From: Nemertoderma westbladi
Lineage: Eukaryota; Xenacoelomorpha; Nemertodermatida; Nemertodermatidae
Assembly (NCBI GenBank): GCA_032718475.1
Contig: JAUCBJ010000741.1
Span: 1-31,977, forward strand
DNA: 31,977 nucleotides
Reading direction: 5' to 3'
Shown here: piece by piece, positions 1 through 9,276 of the stretch
Numbering within the stretch: position 1 is the first letter of the stretch
Layout of the letters: each line of letters opens with the position of its first letter
The notes under the pieces: generated by a model
What the model saw: only the letters and a program-made list of their open reading frames with translations
Databases searched by the model: none
What the model was told of the DNA's origin: nothing
Position numbers and translations under genes: made by a program

Positions 1-73
1 GACGACGTCGTCCCACAGTCCCACCGCTGGCTGACTGGTTGCCATGCCGGTTGAACTCAAAATCGTAGGGCAG

Positions 74-139
74 TTAGGGGACATCGTCCCGTCGCCAGTT
101 AAACTCTTAGGGGACATCGTCCCGTCGCCAGTTAAACTC
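74..139. repeat. 33-bp tandem duplication
   Basis: Two adjacent, essentially identical 33-bp units (74-106 and 107-139), each starting TTAGGGGACATCGTCCCG and ending GTTAAACTC. A third, partly similar GTTGAACTC sits just upstream. No coding signal. It looks like a short local duplication. Confidence 0.9.
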
Positions 140-712
140 CTAAGTCACAATAGATAAATCGTACCGGTAGATGATGCTGTTCCAAAAAATCGCAAAGGAT
201 AAACTATATGCGCCTGGATGGTTAAACTCGTATTCCAGTGGTCCTATGGTGGGGTGGTAGCTAATTTGTAGGCTGTTAGGTCAAGTCGCCTGCGAAATAT
301 TCTTAAGCATCAATTTTATATAATTATTAGTGCAGCAATGCAGCATGATCTGATACTTCTGTACTGTCTCTACCATTATTGCATATCGCCTGTGCCTTAT
401 ACGCCTGTGTAGGCCTAACTGCCTACATAGGCAATTGCAGATTGGTATACTTGTCGATCAGCTGGTAGGCCTATAATATGATTATTCATCCTATTTCCTG
501 CGATATTATCTAATTTCCTAGCTTTTAAGGTTTTTAGCTTTTTTCCTAGGAATTAATGTTAATGGCTAATTTCGCTTAAAGCCTGCAACATAACAGACAA
601 TAAATTCAGACAATGTATATTATTAACTAAAAATCCATTCAAGCTATGAATGAAACCTCTTTTCGATCAAATTTCCCGGGACTTCATCCACATAATATGA
701 GGGTGAAGCTGA
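140..712. other. Unassigned AT-rich sequence
   Basis: I see no long reading frame, RNA gene or known repeat here. The stretch has several TAGGCCTA-type short palindromes (around 410-470) and is otherwise AT-rich non-coding sequence. Confidence 0.5.
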
Positions 713-763
713 AGATTCATGGATGTGAACAAAGATATTATCTTTGTTCACATCCATGAATCT
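713..763. repeat. Perfect 51-nt palindrome (25-bp arms, 1-nt centre)
   Basis: Positions 713-737 are the exact reverse complement of 739-763, with a single T at 738 between them. The arm begins AGATTCATGGATGTGAACAA. Such a structure can extrude as a cruciform or fold as a hairpin RNA. The short reading frame across it is incidental. Confidence 0.95.
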
Positions 764-1198
764 CAATGTTTGACCCGCCCAATGTATTCTAGGTCCATTA
801 ATGTCCTATTTACAGATGACATGTTTATGTTTACATATAATCTGAAAAAACAAGTAAAGGCCCTTATTTATAACATGTTGGTAAATTTCACAATAGTTCC
901 ATCATGTGGCAATAAATTGTGAAAGATGGCGATTCCAGTTACTCTTCTATTCCAGTTTTTGTGGAGATTCCCTTTTGATGGAGAATCCGCATATACACAG
1001 CTCCAATTATGAAACCATTGAACTAGGCGATCTAATAAGAACAAGAATGCCAAGAACTACAAAACTACCTGCGTGTTACTACTTCTCTACTGTGTACAAT
1101 AATGAATATGAGTGCTCATACCCACTTATAGTAATCACTCATTGCGTTCGGTAGGCCTACTATCATTGCTATTTAAGTTGAAGGTTTGTTCGACTTAC
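764..1198. other. Unassigned; intron-like if the neighbouring exon is real
   Basis: There is no recognisable gene, only short overlapping open frames on both strands. If the minus-strand exon at 1199-1453 is genuine, this stretch is the beginning of its downstream intron: the donor GTAAGTC reads leftward from 1198. Confidence 0.4.
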
Positions 1199-1453
1199 CA
1201 TAATAATAACTCATCCAGTTCTGTTTGAAATCTGGCCAAATTCTATCTAAAGCTGCAGAATTATAATGATACATCGAAGAAAAATTATCTTCCTTTTTCA
1301 TAGCTCGTAAAGTATAGCTGCAGTAATTAGTGCTTTCTTTATTATGAGGTTTAAATACAACAGCCATGTACGTTGATTTGTTGTAATTTGAACCATTCAA
1401 CATTAGAAACAATTCTGATATCATATTTTCTTCTTTGTCAAATCCAAGAGCAA
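1199..1453 (-). CDS. Putative internal coding exon (weakly ABCA-transporter-like)
   Basis: On the minus strand a T-rich tract ending in ATAG precedes 1453, and a consensus donor (G followed by GTAAGTC) starts at 1198. The 255 bases between are open throughout. In this frame both junctions fall after the first base of a codon, so the exon is symmetric phase 1-1 and encodes about 85 residues. The translation contains MAVVFKPHNKE, then YTLRAMKKED, and near the end WPDFKQNW and SYYYG. The AVVF, Y-x-LR and final aromatic run are loosely reminiscent of the extracellular loop of ABCA-type transporters, but that is a weak resemblance from memory. It is the only candidate host-gene exon in the window. 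If it is real, its partner exons lie outside or were not recognised. It could also be a chance open frame. Confidence 0.45.
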
Positions 1454-1734
1454 CTATAAAAAAATATAAATAAATATAGTGATTAGTAAAGAAGAGAAAT
1501 GTCCTACAAACGTCATCAATGTGGCTGAACCCCAAGATAAACTAAATCACTACTGGTCAGGCTTGCAATATGCACATTTTGAACTGTCATGCTGCCATTG
1601 TCGGTGTCAAGTCATGTCGTGCCACAACAATCTATGTGCTTACCATGTCATGTCATGGCAGGGAATTTCATAGCATGTAATGAATTTCATATGATGCAGA
1701 TGCTGATCTTAATACCTACTATCCACGAAGCTAA
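1454..1734. other. Unassigned sequence with TCATGTC repeats
   Basis: Non-coding in appearance. It has several short CATGTC/TCATGTCGTG repeats around 1600-1660 and no identifiable gene. Confidence 0.4.
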
Positions 1735-2261
1735 GGAAAATCAACTACTTTCACTAAAAAATATTTTCCTTAGCTGAGATGGTGTATTCATAGTTACTTG
1801 TATGGAGCAGATTTAGTGTTTTTTGATTCCAGAAAAATCTAGCCTTTAATAGTACCCTGAAATTTTGCATGTATATACTACTCATCAAGGCGCATCGTGT
1901 GGGATGGGTGTCATATCCAGGAAAATCTGGTTTCCATGGCAACGGACTTAGAAAAAAGTCTATGTATTTCAAGTCAATATTTATAACTCTATTTGTAGGA
2001 AAACTATAATAGATATAAACTTGGGTTTTCTCAACTCAACTATAAGGTTCATAGCTGAGCCGATTGAGGTTAAATAGAAAATACAGTTGCCTTGGCAACC
2101 GGGCTAAACAGATGTTAATATTTATAAAATGTTAATTTGAAGCCTAAGGTTAATGTGTTATGACTTGGGACCAACCCCTACCCCCACTATATAACTTATT
2201 CGGCGTCCGAATTTTATTGTTCTATTTTGCAGTTACTATGGCAACCGCTGAAAACAGATGT
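1735..2261. repeat. Dispersed repeat family A, left part (interrupted copy)
   Basis: The segment around 1735-1793 recurs at about 10071-10131 (shared core TTTTCCTTAGCTGAGATGG). The part from about 1955 recurs at about 9410-9760 and 10370-10620, sharing an ACTTGGG...TTAGAAAAT block, then AACAGATGTT, then GTTCTATTTT.CAGTT. The copy breaks off at 2261 in the middle of AAAACAGATG-TTTTTATAC and resumes in homologous order after 9276, which shows that the intervening 7 kb is an insertion. No coding capacity is seen. The unit holds X-box-like palindromes at 1930-1943, 2086-2099 and 2232-2245. Confidence 0.8.
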
Positions 2262-2275
2262 TTTTATACTAAAAT
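2262..2275. repeat. Target-site duplication of the composite insertion, left copy
   Basis: TTTTATACTAAAAT here matches TTTTATACAAAAAT at 9263-9276 with one mismatch. The right copy directly abuts the outer end of the Penelope-like inverted arm (9262). Both copies fall at the same point of repeat A, as an insertion duplication should. Confidence 0.75.
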
Positions 2276-2303
2276 ATTCAGTTCATTTTACAAAAAAATA
2301 AAA

Positions 2304-2440
2304 AACTCGGTCGGCGCACATTTCACACACAAACATAGCGACACACATACAGACCACCCGTTCACAACAACTATTCTCTGGCGATGCAAGGACTGGCCAG
2401 ATAGGAAATTAGCAGAACACATACTGATAAATAGGAAAGC
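2304..2440 (+). pseudogene. Penelope-like GIY-YIG domain fragment (137 bp)
   Basis: This 137-bp stretch matches 8605-8741 in the Penelope-like element downstream with five substitutions (about 96% identity). Both translate to the C-terminal half of the GIY-YIG domain: SVGAHFTHKHSD, then CKDWPDRKLAEH with the conserved Glu. The upstream half with the GIY and YIG motifs is absent. Homology stops abruptly at AGGAAAGC, after which unrelated sequence leads into the non-LTR element. It is a broken remnant of a second Penelope copy or a by-product of chimeric reverse transcription. It lies just inside the left target-site duplication. Confidence 0.85.
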
Positions 2441-2560
2441 GTGTTGCGTGAAAGCGTTAAAAGAGTGTTGCATTGTCCTGTTTTCACATATTGTTTATAA
2501 TCTGACTGAATTCCATCACACTCTGTTAACATTTAATTTAATTTAATTGATATCTATAAA
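2441..2560 (+). other. Leader before ORF1 of the non-LTR element
   Basis: AT-rich, non-coding 120 nt between the Penelope fragment and the first ATG of ORF1 at 2561 (context ATAAAATGG). It is probably all or part of the 5' untranslated region. The exact 5' end of the retrotransposon cannot be fixed. Confidence 0.4.
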
Positions 2561-3352
2561 ATGGCGCAGGAGTTTCTAGCTGCCAAGGATGAAATCGTCA
2601 GTATATTCAAATCGAAAAGTATCAATACGGACCAACAGCGAGTACTCAATGATAATTTAATGATCATGATGTCAATCTAAACTGATCTACAAGGTAAACT
2701 AGCCGACACCCAGCGCGAGACAATAAACGCAAAGGACGAATTACTTCGGGTTAAGTCGATACCAACGCGTACTATTTCCTATCCTACCGCCACTTCAAAC
2801 CTACCAATCGCAATCAGCAATGTACCGACTCCATCGCTGTCGACCGAAACCACAGGGACAAACAGCTCTGCTACTGCTCGCACCGGTCAGCCGGCGGTGT
2901 CCGGTCGGCCAGTTCTACAGCCTGCTGGCCCGGACTCTCGCCGCACCCATCCCACAATGATTCGAGGAAGCAAAGTGGGCGGGACGCTGAAAGTTACTGC
3001 ATATACTGCAGTGAGAAAAGCACACATCCACATTGGACGCCTCGACCCCTCAGTTAAGTCGGACGATGTTGCAAACTACTTAAAAAGTGAGAACATCGCC
3101 TTCGAAGAAGTGATACAAGTTCCCCCTCGACCAGACTCACCGTTTGTTAGTTTCCACGTTGTCTGCAACCAAGAACAGCGTGATTCAATTATGAATCCAA
3201 CAATTTGGGAAACGGGTATCAGCATTAGAAACTACCGGCTGAACGACGAAGAGAGGGTGCGCTTTAGTGGGCAGCCCGTATCCGTAGACAACAGCACACT
3301 GTCGTCCCCTTTGGGTTCAACTACAGGGGTGATTTCTTCCCCCTCCAATTAG
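2561..3352 (+). pseudogene. Non-LTR retrotransposon ORF1 (RRM-like), one nonsense codon
   Basis: Starts at ATG 2561 (MAQEFLAAKDEI) and stays in one frame to TAG at 3350-3352, about 263 codons. The frame is broken by a single TAA at 2678-2680, codon 40. Residues 25-70 are Leu-rich and charged, so a short coiled coil is plausible. A Ser/Thr/Pro-rich linker follows. Residues about 145-225 look like an RNA-recognition-type fold: HIHIGRLDPSV at the first strand and FVSFHVVC at a later strand. A WETGISIRNYRL tail resembles the end of ORF1 domains in CR1/Jockey-like elements. Its presumed role is RNA binding and chaperoning of the element's transcript. It lies directly upstream of ORF2, whose frame is shifted by -1 and overlaps the last codons. 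The single nonsense codon could be one C-to-T change. Confidence 0.75.
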
Positions 3353-3426
3353 GAGAATATGAAACTGACTCATTGTGTTTGGGACCGTCATCCACAAAGG
3401 GGCTGCCAACCATCCCGAGTCCATCG

Positions 3427-4568
3427 ACCTCCCTGGGTCCGGTGACTTCCATGGGTCCGTGGACCCTCCCAGGCCCGGCGACCTCCCCGGGTCCAGTGAC
3501 CTCCCCAGGTCCGGCGACCTCCCCGTGTCCGGCGATCCCCCCGGTTCCGGCGACCTCCCCGTGTCCGGCGCCCTCCCTGGGACCGGCGACCTCCCCGGGT
3601 CCGGCGACCTCCCCGTGTCCGGCGATCCCCCCGGTTCCGGCGACCTCCCCGTGCCCGGCGCCCTCCCCGGTACCGGCGACCTCCCCGGGTCCGGCGACCT
3701 CCCCGTGTCCGGCGATCTCCCCCGGTCCGGCAACCTCCCTGGGTCCGGCGACCTTCCCGGGTCCGGCGACCTCCCCAGGCCCAGCGACCTCCCCGGGTCC
3801 GGCGATCTCCCTGGGCCCGGCGACCTCCCCGGGTCCAGTGACCTCCTCGGGTCCGGCGACCTCCCTGTGTCCGGCAATCCCCCCGGGTCCGGCGACCTCC
3901 CCGGGTCCGGCGACCTTCCCGGGTCCGGCAACCTCCCCGGGTCCGGCAACCTTCCCGGGTCCAGCGACCTCCCTGAATCCGACGACCTCCCTGGGTCCGG
4001 CGACCTCCCCGGGTCCGGCGACCTCCCTGGGTCCGGCGACCTCCCCGGGTCCAGTGACCTCCCCGGGTCCGGCGACCTCCCCGTGTCCGGCAATCCCCCC
4101 GGTTCCGGCGACCTCCCCGTGTCTGGCGCCCTCCCCGGGACCGGCGACCTCCCCGCCCCCGGGTCCGGCGACCTCCCCGTGTCCGGCGATCCCCCCGGTT
4201 CCGGCGACCTCCCCAGGCCCAGCGACCTCCCCGGGTCCGGCGATCTCCCTAGGCCCGGCGACCTCCCCGGGTCCAGTGACCTCCTTGGGTCCGGCGACCT
4301 CCCTGTGTCCGGCGATCCCCCCGGGTCTGGCGACCTTCCCGGGTCCGGCAACCTCCCCGGGTCCGGCGATCCCCCCGGGTCCGGCGACCTCCCCGGGTCC
4401 GGCAACCTTCCCGGGTCCAGCGACCTCCCTGGGTCCGGCGACCTTCCCGGGTCCGGCGACCTCCCCGGGTCCGGCGACCTCCCCGGGTCCAGCGACCTCC
4501 CTGGGTCCGGCGACCTCCCCGGGTCCGGCGACCTCCCCAGGTCCGGCGTCCTCCCCGGGTCCGGCGAC
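3427..4568 (+). repeat. 18-bp GC-rich minisatellite array 1 (about 63 units), in frame with ORF2
   Basis: About 63 tandem copies of an 18-bp unit, consensus CCGGGTCCGGCGACCTCC, with scattered substitutions (GTGTCCGG, GGTTCCGG and similar variants). Higher-order blocks recur, for example a GTGTCCGGCGATCCCCCCGG variant. Because 18 is a multiple of three and the unit has no stop in most frames, very long open frames exist on both strands; these are artefacts. In the ORF2 frame it reads as a GPATSP hexapeptide repeat that passes directly into the endonuclease domain (GPATLKLSKFSLL). GC content is far above the flanks, and each unit contains the short hairpin GGTC-CGGC-GACC. Confidence 0.95.
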
Positions 4569-5790
4569 CCTCAAACTTTCAAAATTCTCACTGTTATTAT
4601 GTAATGTAGAAGGGCTACGTTCCGTGATAAACCTATCCCATAGGAACTTAGTCTTTAATTCCGACATTCTACTCATGACCGAAACAATGCTCTTGGAGCC
4701 GCTGTCTATCCCAGATATATACACCTATGACTCATTGGGCGCAAAACATGAACGCAGCCGCCCCAGTGGAGGAATAACAGTGGCAATAAAACCCTTCCTC
4801 AACCCCAAGCAAATCATCTCTAGCAAGTCATATGTCTTACAATAAACCGACGCCGGCATATTTGGGTGTTGTTACATACCTCCGACTACACCGCTGATAG
4901 ACTTTATTGAGCTGATCTCAGAACTGCTTGATAATATTCCACAACATTATGCTGGTAATATTTTCATTGGGGGAGATTATAACGCGAGACTTGACAGAGG
5001 TATCGAAAACAATAATAAAGCTACTGCACTGCTTGAATTAATGGAAGACTCAGGATTATCCCTCGAGACAGACACCAATGAGCCAACTTACATCTGCCAT
5101 AATGGGAGCAGCACAATCGACGCAATTTTCTCAAATAAAACGCCGTATTCTGTATGCTATCAACCCAGTTGTATCCGTAAACACGTTCCCATTATCTGTG
5201 TATGGGAGAGCGATCTAATCCGGCCCCTCGCCCATTCCGGAAAAGTGGATCCTGCCAGGAAACTGACTCTAGACCCAGCTGAACTCGAATCGGACGACCG
5301 TCTGATTGAAGCAGGCAACTATCTCCAACAAGGTGATATCGGCCGAGCTTACGACAAACTAACTATGGCCATGCGCGAAGCCGCACCGTTGATTCAAATT
5401 AGGGACTGAACGGCAAAACCATGGTTCGATTCCCTATGTTATTCGAAACGCAAAGAAGTCATTTCGTTAAACTTATGCGCAAAGACAAATACGATTCTTC
5501 GAGAGTCCCTCTGCCATGCAAAAAGAGAGTACAAACAACTACTGAACATGAAACGAAATGAATATTTACGTATCAAGGAGATAAAGCTGCTAGCAGATGC
5601 AGAAAACAAACCTCATTGCTGGATCAAACAGAAATATGGACCTACTAGTTGTCCGATCCCCCTGGAGACATGGGAAAATCACTTTGCAAAAATATTATCC
5701 ACGAACCCTAACCACAAGATCGATTCAAGTACCAATCTAGATGACGGGTCACAATCCGGGACTGCTAACAACCTTACAAATACTATTACC

Positions 5791-6048
5791 ATCCCCGGGT
5801 CCGGCGACCTTCCCAGGTCCGGCGACCTCCCCTTGTCCGGACAGCTCCCCGGGTCCGGCGACCTCCCCGGGTCCGGCGACCTCCCCGGGTCCGGCGACCT
5901 CCCCGGGTCCGGCGACCTCCCCGGGTCCGGCGACCTCCCCGGGTCCGGCGACCTTCCCGGGTATGGCGACCTTCCTGGGTCCGGCGACCTAACCGGGCCC
6001 GGCAACCTCCCTGGGTCTGGCGACCTCCCCGGGTCCAGCAACATTCCG
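5791..6048 (+). repeat. 18-bp minisatellite array 2 (about 14 units) inside the EN-RT linker
   Basis: The same 18-bp unit as at 3427-4568, about 14 copies, lying between TNTITIPG and the start of the RT region (FTPEEIESVIKGKKPG). It is in frame with ORF2 but read one frame differently from array 1, giving GSGDLP hexapeptides. The DNA unit is shared while the peptide differs, so the similarity between the arrays is at the DNA level. Confidence 0.95.
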
Positions 6049-7518
6049 TTGTTCACACCCGAGGAAATAGAGTCAGTGATTAAAGGAAAGAAACCGGGAA
6101 AATCTGGATGATCCCTCCCAGCTGCAGTCATTCTCCTCTGGACCACTCTATTTAATATTTGCCTGTCCACCGGAAACCTGGTTAACTGTTGGAAGTTAAG
6201 TATTATGATGGTATTATACAAAGGCAAAGACTCCCGTTTGGACCCTAACTCATATAGGGGAATCTCGTTGCTATGCAACGCATTCAAAATACAAACTAGT
6301 TTAATTGAAAAGCGCCTACATCCCCTGGTATCACACCGTATTCCTCCCGAGCAATTTGGCTTCATGCCGGGGAAGTCCACGTCCATACCGATTGCCCAGC
6401 TTATAAACCGCATATACCAAAATCTCTCAACACCTAAGAAGCCACTCTACGCTGTCTATGTAGACATTAAGAAAGCGTTCGACTCTGTACCTCGCTCTAG
6501 GCTACTGTTCAAGCTCCGAAATTCCTTTCATATTAGCGGTAATCTGTATAAAATTATTGAATCTATATTACGCGTAAACTACATACAATTATTCGATGGC
6601 ATCCGAAAATCAAAAATAGTACAGCAGACACGAGGAGTGCTTCAAGGGGACAGCCTCAGCACCCTGCTCTTCATTTTATTTATTTACGATATTGTCGATT
6701 TTATAAAGCGCGCAGTCTTCCGTATTGGCGAACTCATAGTATTACTATTCGCGGATGACCTCCTATTTTACGGCGATTCCCGTGAAGCCATCCAGGCTGG
6801 GCTCAACGCAGTGGCCGAATGGTCTGCAGAAAATGGTCTAGATGTCAACCTGTCCAAAACCAAAGTGATGAAGTTTCGACGTGGAGGGCGACTTAGCAAA
6901 GAAGATAAATTTACATTTAATGGACAACCACTGGAATTAGTAAACTGATATAAATATCTCGGGGTAACTCTTCAAACAAAGTTATCTTTTACAAAGCACA
7001 TCACCTGTATAACATGTAAAGCGATATCAGTAATCCAATCAATCAACAAACCATATCTCCTTTCTCTACCCTGTGCAATAAAACTGTTTAAATTGAAAAT
7101 TGTTCCCGTAGTTTTATACAGCTTACGTGAAATTTGGCCTTTCATAACTGCAACGAACTTGGAATTTATAGATAAAATCAAATCAACCTATCTTAAGAAA
7201 GTTCTAGGTCTCCATAAGTCCACAAGGAACCAGCTAGTGCTCGCATTGCATTATGCAACGAACGCACCCTCATTTGCGATATCGTTTCACAGCTTCATCT
7301 CACTGCCACACCCGAGTTCATTATATATACTAATAGAGTCGATATTAAGCATCAAGAAATTCCCCCCGCGTTTTGGTCTTGCATTGGGTTTAGTAACCGA
7401 AACTGGTGCAACTCCAACAACCCGAATCGACACGTTACAACTAGATACAGTGTTCATGGTTTTCACCACCGGATCTGTCAGAACAAGCAATTCCACCAAG
7501 CAAACTCATCCTGTATCT

Positions 7519-8046
7519 TGATTCTGTAATGTGTAGGGCTGGGAGACCTCAAGTGACAAAATAAAACAACCGTTTTAGCTAGCTTTCACCCACAGGGCTT
7601 CTTCAGGCTAGATGGGTACTACGTATTTACCGAAAAACTGCACGCACTGACTGAATGGCCGGTACCGGTTTCGAGGCTACATTACAAATGTTGTTGGGTC
7701 AAATATTCCTTGTATTCCTATCTACTGTATTCCTATCTACTGTATAGAGCTAATCATAATGATATGTAACCAAATAATTATAGTTTTAATGTACTAGCAC
7801 CAAAAATCCTAAACTAATGTATAGAGCAAAAATAATATATAATATAAATAATACATGTCACGAAATAATTGATTTAAATGTACTAGCACCACAAATGTCT
7901 AATTATAATTTTGATGTAAAATAATTAGATAAATAATATAAATAAATTTATACGAGTGTAAAAAATGGGGATGTAAAAACATTATTTAATAATACAAAAT
8001 TACAACAATATCCTACCAACCTGTATCGTATTCAGTTGCATACTGT
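7519..8046. repeat. Penelope-like element, left inverted arm
   Basis: About 528 bp that is the near-complete reverse complement of 8757-9262. The outer ends pair as TGATTCTGTAAT (7519-7530) with ATTACAGAATCA (9251-9262). The inner ends are at CATACTGT (8046) and ACAGTACG (8757). Most differences are small indels and substitutions. Inverted or direct terminal repeats with partial copies are typical of Penelope-like elements. The arm interrupts the 3' end of the non-LTR ORF2. Confidence 0.9.
7576..7606 (-). ncRNA. Hammerhead-like motif, left-arm copy (degenerate)
   Basis: Reverse-complement copy of the motif at 9175-9205: a CTGAAGA core (7600-7606), a C/G-rich helix II segment, GAAA (7584-7587) and an AGC-TA-GCT mini-stem. 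A convincing helix I is not present, so activity is doubtful. Confidence 0.35.
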
Positions 8047-8790
8047 TGCTCACCCCCAAACCATTATCTTAAACGTAGCTAGGAGTACCATTATACGAGC
8101 CATTAATAACAGTACCACAGCTGCAGGCGTAAACAGGAGTCTGGAGAAAGTTAGACAGAGGCTGGCAAACAATGACTACCCATTTGACAATATTAATAAA
8201 CTTATTACACAAATTAAACACCCCCGCATACATACACGAATACACCCCCTACCACAATATATACAACCCTTGGTTCTACCTTACATTAATGAAAACATAC
8301 TGAGACAAGTAAAAGCCGCAGTCCAAAATTCTCCATACGCACATACAACACGCATTGTCTCATCCACCGGCCCTAAGCTACGTAATATACTTACACGGTC
8401 TTCACTCAGCAACCCAAGGTGTCCCGCATTACCCAACACATTACATGTCACCATGGTATTAAGAACTGCATCAGGAAAAATATCGTATATCATGTCAAAT
8501 GCAACATATGTCCTGAGGACTATATAGGGGAAACTGTCGGACCCTTCAGGGGGCGCATCATGCAGCATCGCAACGCCATCCGTAACCGTAACAGAAAGAA
8601 AGATAACTCGGTCGGCGCACATTTCACACACAAACATAGCGACACACATACAGACCACCCATTCACAACAACAATTCTCCGGCGATGCAAGGACTGGCCA
8701 GATAGGAAATTAGCGGAACACGTACTGATAAATAGGAAAGCACCCTCCATGAACACACAGTACGCAACTGAATACGATACAGGTTGGTAG
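8047..8790 (+). pseudogene. 5'-truncated Penelope-like element: RT thumb, linker and GIY-YIG endonuclease, frameshifted
   Basis: The reading frame opens inside the left arm without an ATG and encodes the C-terminal part of a Penelope-like polyprotein. It starts with a thumb-like segment (RSTIIRAIN, then LEKVRQRLANNDYPFDNI), followed by a linker (LVLPYINENILRQVKAAV, GPKLRNIL). After a frameshift around 8400-8430 the second frame carries the GIY-YIG domain. This has a Cys pair just before the motif (VKCNICPEDYIGET), the Arg/His helix RGRIMQHRNAI, and LAEHVLINRKAPSMN with the conserved Glu and Asn, stopping at TAG 8788-8790. The catalytic palm and fingers of the RT are missing. The endonuclease would nick target DNA during retrotransposition. 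This copy cannot mobilise itself because of the truncation and frameshift. Confidence 0.85.
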
Positions 8791-9262
8791 GAAATTGTTG
8801 TAATTTTGTATTATTAAATAATGTTTTTACAACCCCATTTTTTACACTCGTATAAATTTATTGACATCAAAATTATAATTAGACATTTGTGGTGCTAGTA
8901 CATTTAAATCAATTATTTCGTGACATGTATTATTTAGATTATTTATTATTTTTGCTCTATACATTAGTTGAGGATTTTTGGTGCTAGTACATTAAAACTA
9001 TAATTATTTGGTCACATATCATTATGATTAGCTCTATACAGTAGATAGGAATACAGTAGATAGGAATACAAGGAATATTTGACCCAACAACATTTGTAAT
9101 GTAGCCTCGAAACCGGTACCGGTCATTCAGTCAGTGCGTGCAGTTTTTCGGTAAATACGTAGTACCCAACTAGCCTGAAGAAGCCCTGTGGGTGAAAGCT
9201 AGCTAAAACTGTTGTTTTATTTTGTCACTTGAGGTCTCCCAGCCCTACATATTACAGAATCA
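8757..9262. repeat. Penelope-like element, right inverted arm (terminus)
   Basis: Partner of 7519-8046; together they make a hairpin with a 710-bp loop holding the GIY-YIG coding region. It includes the last ten codons of that frame. Its outer end (9262) coincides exactly with the start of the right target-site duplication, which marks it as the true 3' end of the inserted element. Confidence 0.9.
9175..9205 (+). ncRNA. Hammerhead-like motif in the Penelope-like terminal repeat
   Basis: CTGAAGA (9175-9181) fits the hammerhead CUGANGA box. It is followed by AGCCCTGTGGGT (imperfect helix II), GAAA (9194-9197), a GC-TA-GC mini helix III closed by A9197-T9204, and A9205 at the cleavage position. 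The flanks do not form an obvious helix I: only CAAC and GTTG can pair, further out. Hammerhead motifs are known from Penelope-like terminal repeats, so this may be a decayed one. Confidence 0.4.
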
Positions 9263-9276
9263 TTTTATACAAAAAT
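9263..9276. repeat. Target-site duplication of the composite insertion, right copy
   Basis: TTTTATACAAAAAT, 13 of 14 bases matching 2262-2275. Repeat family A resumes immediately after it (CATTTCGACATAGACTTCGC, as in the uninterrupted copy around 10230). Confidence 0.75.

Larger units (their letters stand above)
3268..7529 (+). pseudogene. Non-LTR retrotransposon ORF2: AP endonuclease + reverse transcriptase, with in-frame stops
   Basis: One frame runs from after a stop at 3265-3267 to about 7380. It encodes the minisatellite 3427-4568; an APE-type endonuclease 4570-5215 (CNVEG, then ETMLLEP, GGDYNARLD at about 4969, and STIDAIFSN); a linker containing the second minisatellite 5791-6048; and a reverse transcriptase about 6049-6948 (YRGISLLCN, QFGFMPG, VDIKKAFDS, GVLQGDSLS, FADDLLF, YKYLGV). 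In-frame stops: TAA 4843, TGA 5407, TGA 6109, TGA 6946. The last 30-45 codons are in the +3 frame, ending with a His/Cys-rich stretch (HGFHHRICQ...FHQANSSC), so a frameshift lies near 7380-7440. The 3' end is cut by the Penelope-like arm at 7519. No ATG lies near the start of this frame, and the -1 overlap with ORF1 hints at frameshift or reinitiation expression. The family is the Jockey/CR1/RTE-like group; the clade is not resolved. The copy is dead. Confidence 0.85.

Noticed and set aside
3317-4724. Long open frames of 360-470 codons on both strands (proline/glycine-rich proteins)
   Set aside because: They are translations of the 18-bp minisatellite, which lacks stops in nearly every frame. 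Only the frame continuing into the endonuclease domain has independent support.
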